Below, in pieces: positions 62,513 through 64,000 of a DNA stretch of 64,000 bases. A program made the position numbers and the translations under genes. Source of the stretch: Bacteroidales bacterium UBA5833 (GTDB taxonomy: Bacteria > Bacteroidota > Bacteroidia > Bacteroidales > Lentimicrobiaceae); the NCBI GenBank assembly GCA_002433025.1, contig DJGZ01000070.1, positions 66,030 to 130,029 on the forward strand. Direction: 5' to 3'. Below the pieces are notes generated by a model, which was not told the origin of the DNA, searched no databases, and saw nothing but the letters and a program-made list of their open reading frames with translations. How positions within the stretch are numbered: the first letter of the stretch is position 1; each line of letters begins with the position of its first letter.

Positions 62513-63898
62513 ATGAGCAAAATGAAACTAAGGGTACTTATACTGGATGATGAAACCGATTTTGCTGAAGAGCTGAAAGAGTTTCTTCAATTGCGCGATT
62601 TTGAAGTTTATACCGCAAACACCCCGGGCGAAGGGTTCGAAAGCCTCAGGCGGAGACCTTATGACCTGATGATACTGGACATAAAACTTCCGGGGATGAG
62701 CGGCCTGGATATCCTGCAGCAGGTTAAAAAACTATATCCGTCGATGGAAGTGATTATGATATCCGGTCATGGCGATATGGATACGGTTATCCAGGCTATG
62801 CGCGACGGAGCCATAGATTATCTGCGTAAACCATTCAGACATATTGACATACAACTTTCTATAGAACGGACTGAAAAATACCTGAAACTTTACCGCCGCT
62901 ACCTCGAAATGCAGGATCAGCACTCGCTCATTTCTTCAGAGCTTGAGCGGATGATTGACCGGACTTTTATCGGTGAAAGCCGGCCGATCAGGCAAGTGCT
63001 GGAACTCGCGAGTACCGCGGCAAAATATCCGAATACCAATGTATTGATTACGGGCGAAAGCGGAACCGGAAAAGAGATTGTGGCCCGCATCATTCATTAT
63101 GCCAGCGAGCAACGCAACCAGCCTTTTTGCGCGGTCAACAGCAGTGCGGTAACCGACTCGCTGCTCGAAAGCGAGTTTTTCGGGCATGTCAAGGGTTCCT
63201 TTACAGGCGCCATTAATGATAAGAAAGGCTATTTTGAAGTGGCCAACGGAGGCACGTTATTTCTGGATGAGATTGCCGATATGCCATTTGCCCTGCAGGC
63301 CAAACTGCTGCGCGCCATCGAAGAAAAAAAGATCAAAAGGGTCGGCGGGAATGAAGAAATTCAGGTTGATTTCAGGATTATCGCGGCCACCAACCACAAT
63401 GTCGAAAACCTTATCGAAAGCCGCCAGTTCCGGCTCGATCTGTTTCACCGGCTCAATACCCTTACCATCAATATCCCGCCCTTGCGTGAGCGGCCAGAAG
63501 ACATTGAGCCACTGCTCCGGTATTTTGTCAACTATTTTTCGGCCAAACTTAATAAGCCGCTCCCGAAAATCAATGCCCAGCTGATAGAATCGCTGAAAGA
63601 ATATGACTTCCCCGGCAACGTCCGCGAATTACGCAATATGATTGAACGGGCCATGATCTTTTGCAATACACAGACACTCAGTCCTGTGGACTTTCAATTA
63701 TCCGGTTCCAAAAACGGCAAATCCGCCAGAAGTGTGGTGCTTAACCTCGATGAGCAGGAGCAGAACCTGATTCTCCAGGCACTGAATGAATGCGGTTACA
63801 ACCAGGTGCTTGCAGCTAAAATGCTCGGCATATCCAGGGACTCACTGATAAGGAGAATGAAGAAATTCAATATCCGGATCATGAAGGAACAGGATTAA
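62513..63898 (+). CDS. NtrC-type sigma-54-dependent response regulator
   Basis: 461 residues from ATG 62513; the frame is open to 62495 but only with a TTG directly after the kinase stop. Residues about 5-120 are a receiver with D56 in LMILDIKLPGMSG. The AAA+ sigma-54 activator domain (about 150-385) has Walker A GESGTGKE (181-188), the sigma-54 contact loop as GSFTGA (228-233; GAFTGA in most relatives), Walker B GGTLFLDEIAD and the Arg finger region. A Fis-type helix-turn-helix closes it (about 412-455; NQVLAAKMLGISRDSLIRRM). It should activate sigma-54 promoters when phosphorylated by the neighbouring kinase. No -24/-12 site was found in this window's intergenic regions, so its targets are elsewhere. 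Confidence 0.94.
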   Translation: MSKMKLRVLILDDETDFAEELKEFLQLRDFEVYTANTPGEGFESLRRRPYDLMILDIKLPGMSGLDILQQVKKLYPSMEVIMISGHGDMDTVIQAMRDGAIDYLRKPFRHIDIQLSIERTEKYLKLYRRYLEMQDQHSLISSELERMIDRTFIGESRPIRQVLELASTAAKYPNTNVLITGESGTGKEIVARIIHYASEQRNQPFCAVNSSAVTDSLLESEFFGHVKGSFTGAINDKKGYFEVANGGTLFLDEIADMPFALQAKLLRAIEEKKIKRVGGNEEIQVDFRIIAATNHNVENLIESRQFRLDLFHRLNTLTINIPPLRERPEDIEPLLRYFVNYFSAKLNKPLPKINAQLIESLKEYDFPGNVRELRNMIERAMIFCNTQTLSPVDFQLSGSKNGKSARSVVLNLDEQEQNLILQALNECGYNQVLAAKMLGISRDSLIRRMKKFNIRIMKEQD

Positions 63899-63978
63899 CC
63901 GATCCTTCATAAAAATCTCTGCCTGATACCCAGCCTTCAGGCCTTCGCTCCTGTTCTGTCAGCTGTGCAAGGTTAACC

Positions 63979-63998
63979 CGTAACTTTTCTTAGTTACG
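63979..63998. repeat. Short inverted repeat after the NtrC-type gene
   Basis: CGTAACT (63979-63985) and AGTTACG (63992-63998) are perfect inverted arms around six bases. The window ends two bases later, so it could be an operator for the next gene or a weak hairpin. Confidence 0.4.
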
Positions 63999-64000
63999 TA

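Noticed and set aside
1..64000. tRNA, rRNA, CRISPR arrays, insertion sequences, integrase or phage genes
   Set aside because: Both strands of the intergenic regions were read for cloverleaf ends, spaced direct repeats and transposase motifs; none was found.

Overview
The window looks like a chromosomal segment of a Bacteroidota bacterium, probably an uncultured, anaerobic Bacteroidales-type lineage. Five proteins end in a type IX secretion system (T9SS) C-terminal sorting domain with the usual (Y/F)PNP start and (K/R)-(L/I)-(I/V) end. There is a TonB-dependent receptor with a carboxypeptidase-regulatory N-domain paired with a DUF5689-type lipoprotein. Several promoters match the Bacteroidota pattern TTTG-N18-20-TAnnTTTG. 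Ribosome binding sites are mostly weak, and an oxygen-labile class I fumarase is present. No tRNA, rRNA, CRISPR array, insertion sequence or phage gene was seen. All identifications are from reading the sequence; no database search was possible.

Layout. 1-6 kb: a 5'-truncated UMF1-type MFS transporter, an EcsC protein, a Dcp-type M3 peptidase lipoprotein and, convergent with it, a SulP anion permease with STAS domain. 6.4-11.8 kb: two consecutive multi-PAS histidine kinases, the second a hybrid with a receiver. 11.9-15 kb: a small T9SS LamG-type protein and fumarase. 15.1-21 kb: a TetR-led operon of outer-membrane barrel, ABC ATPase, two FtsX/MacB-type permeases and a LolA-like periplasmic protein, which reads as an envelope lipid or lipoprotein trafficking system. 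21-23.7 kb: YwqK-like lipoprotein, dihydroorotase and dolichol-phosphate-mannose-synthase-like glycosyltransferase. 23.7-29.5 kb: a divergent pair of units, an EEP-family nuclease/phosphatase facing a TonB receptor and DUF5689 surface lipoprotein, possibly for nucleic-acid or phosphate-ester scavenging.

29.5-39.6 kb is a housekeeping stretch: mfd, a DEAD-box helicase, an omega-amidase/methionine aminotransferase pair and polA. 39.6-46.3 kb: a GH92 alpha-mannosidase, two or three proteins of unknown function and a divergent ROK-family sugar kinase. 46.5-60.2 kb is the accessory highlight: four consecutive large T9SS-secreted proteins (M14 carboxypeptidase, C25 gingipain-like protease, Asp-box beta-propeller protein, second C25 protease). 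The propeller protein shares one accessory module with its upstream neighbour and another with its downstream neighbour. 60.4-63.9 kb: a receiver-GAF-PAS-histidine kinase followed 18 bases later by an NtrC-type sigma-54 activator.

No single gene set here is provably a new system. The best candidates for follow-up are the TetR/barrel/ABC/LolA operon and the module-sharing protease island.
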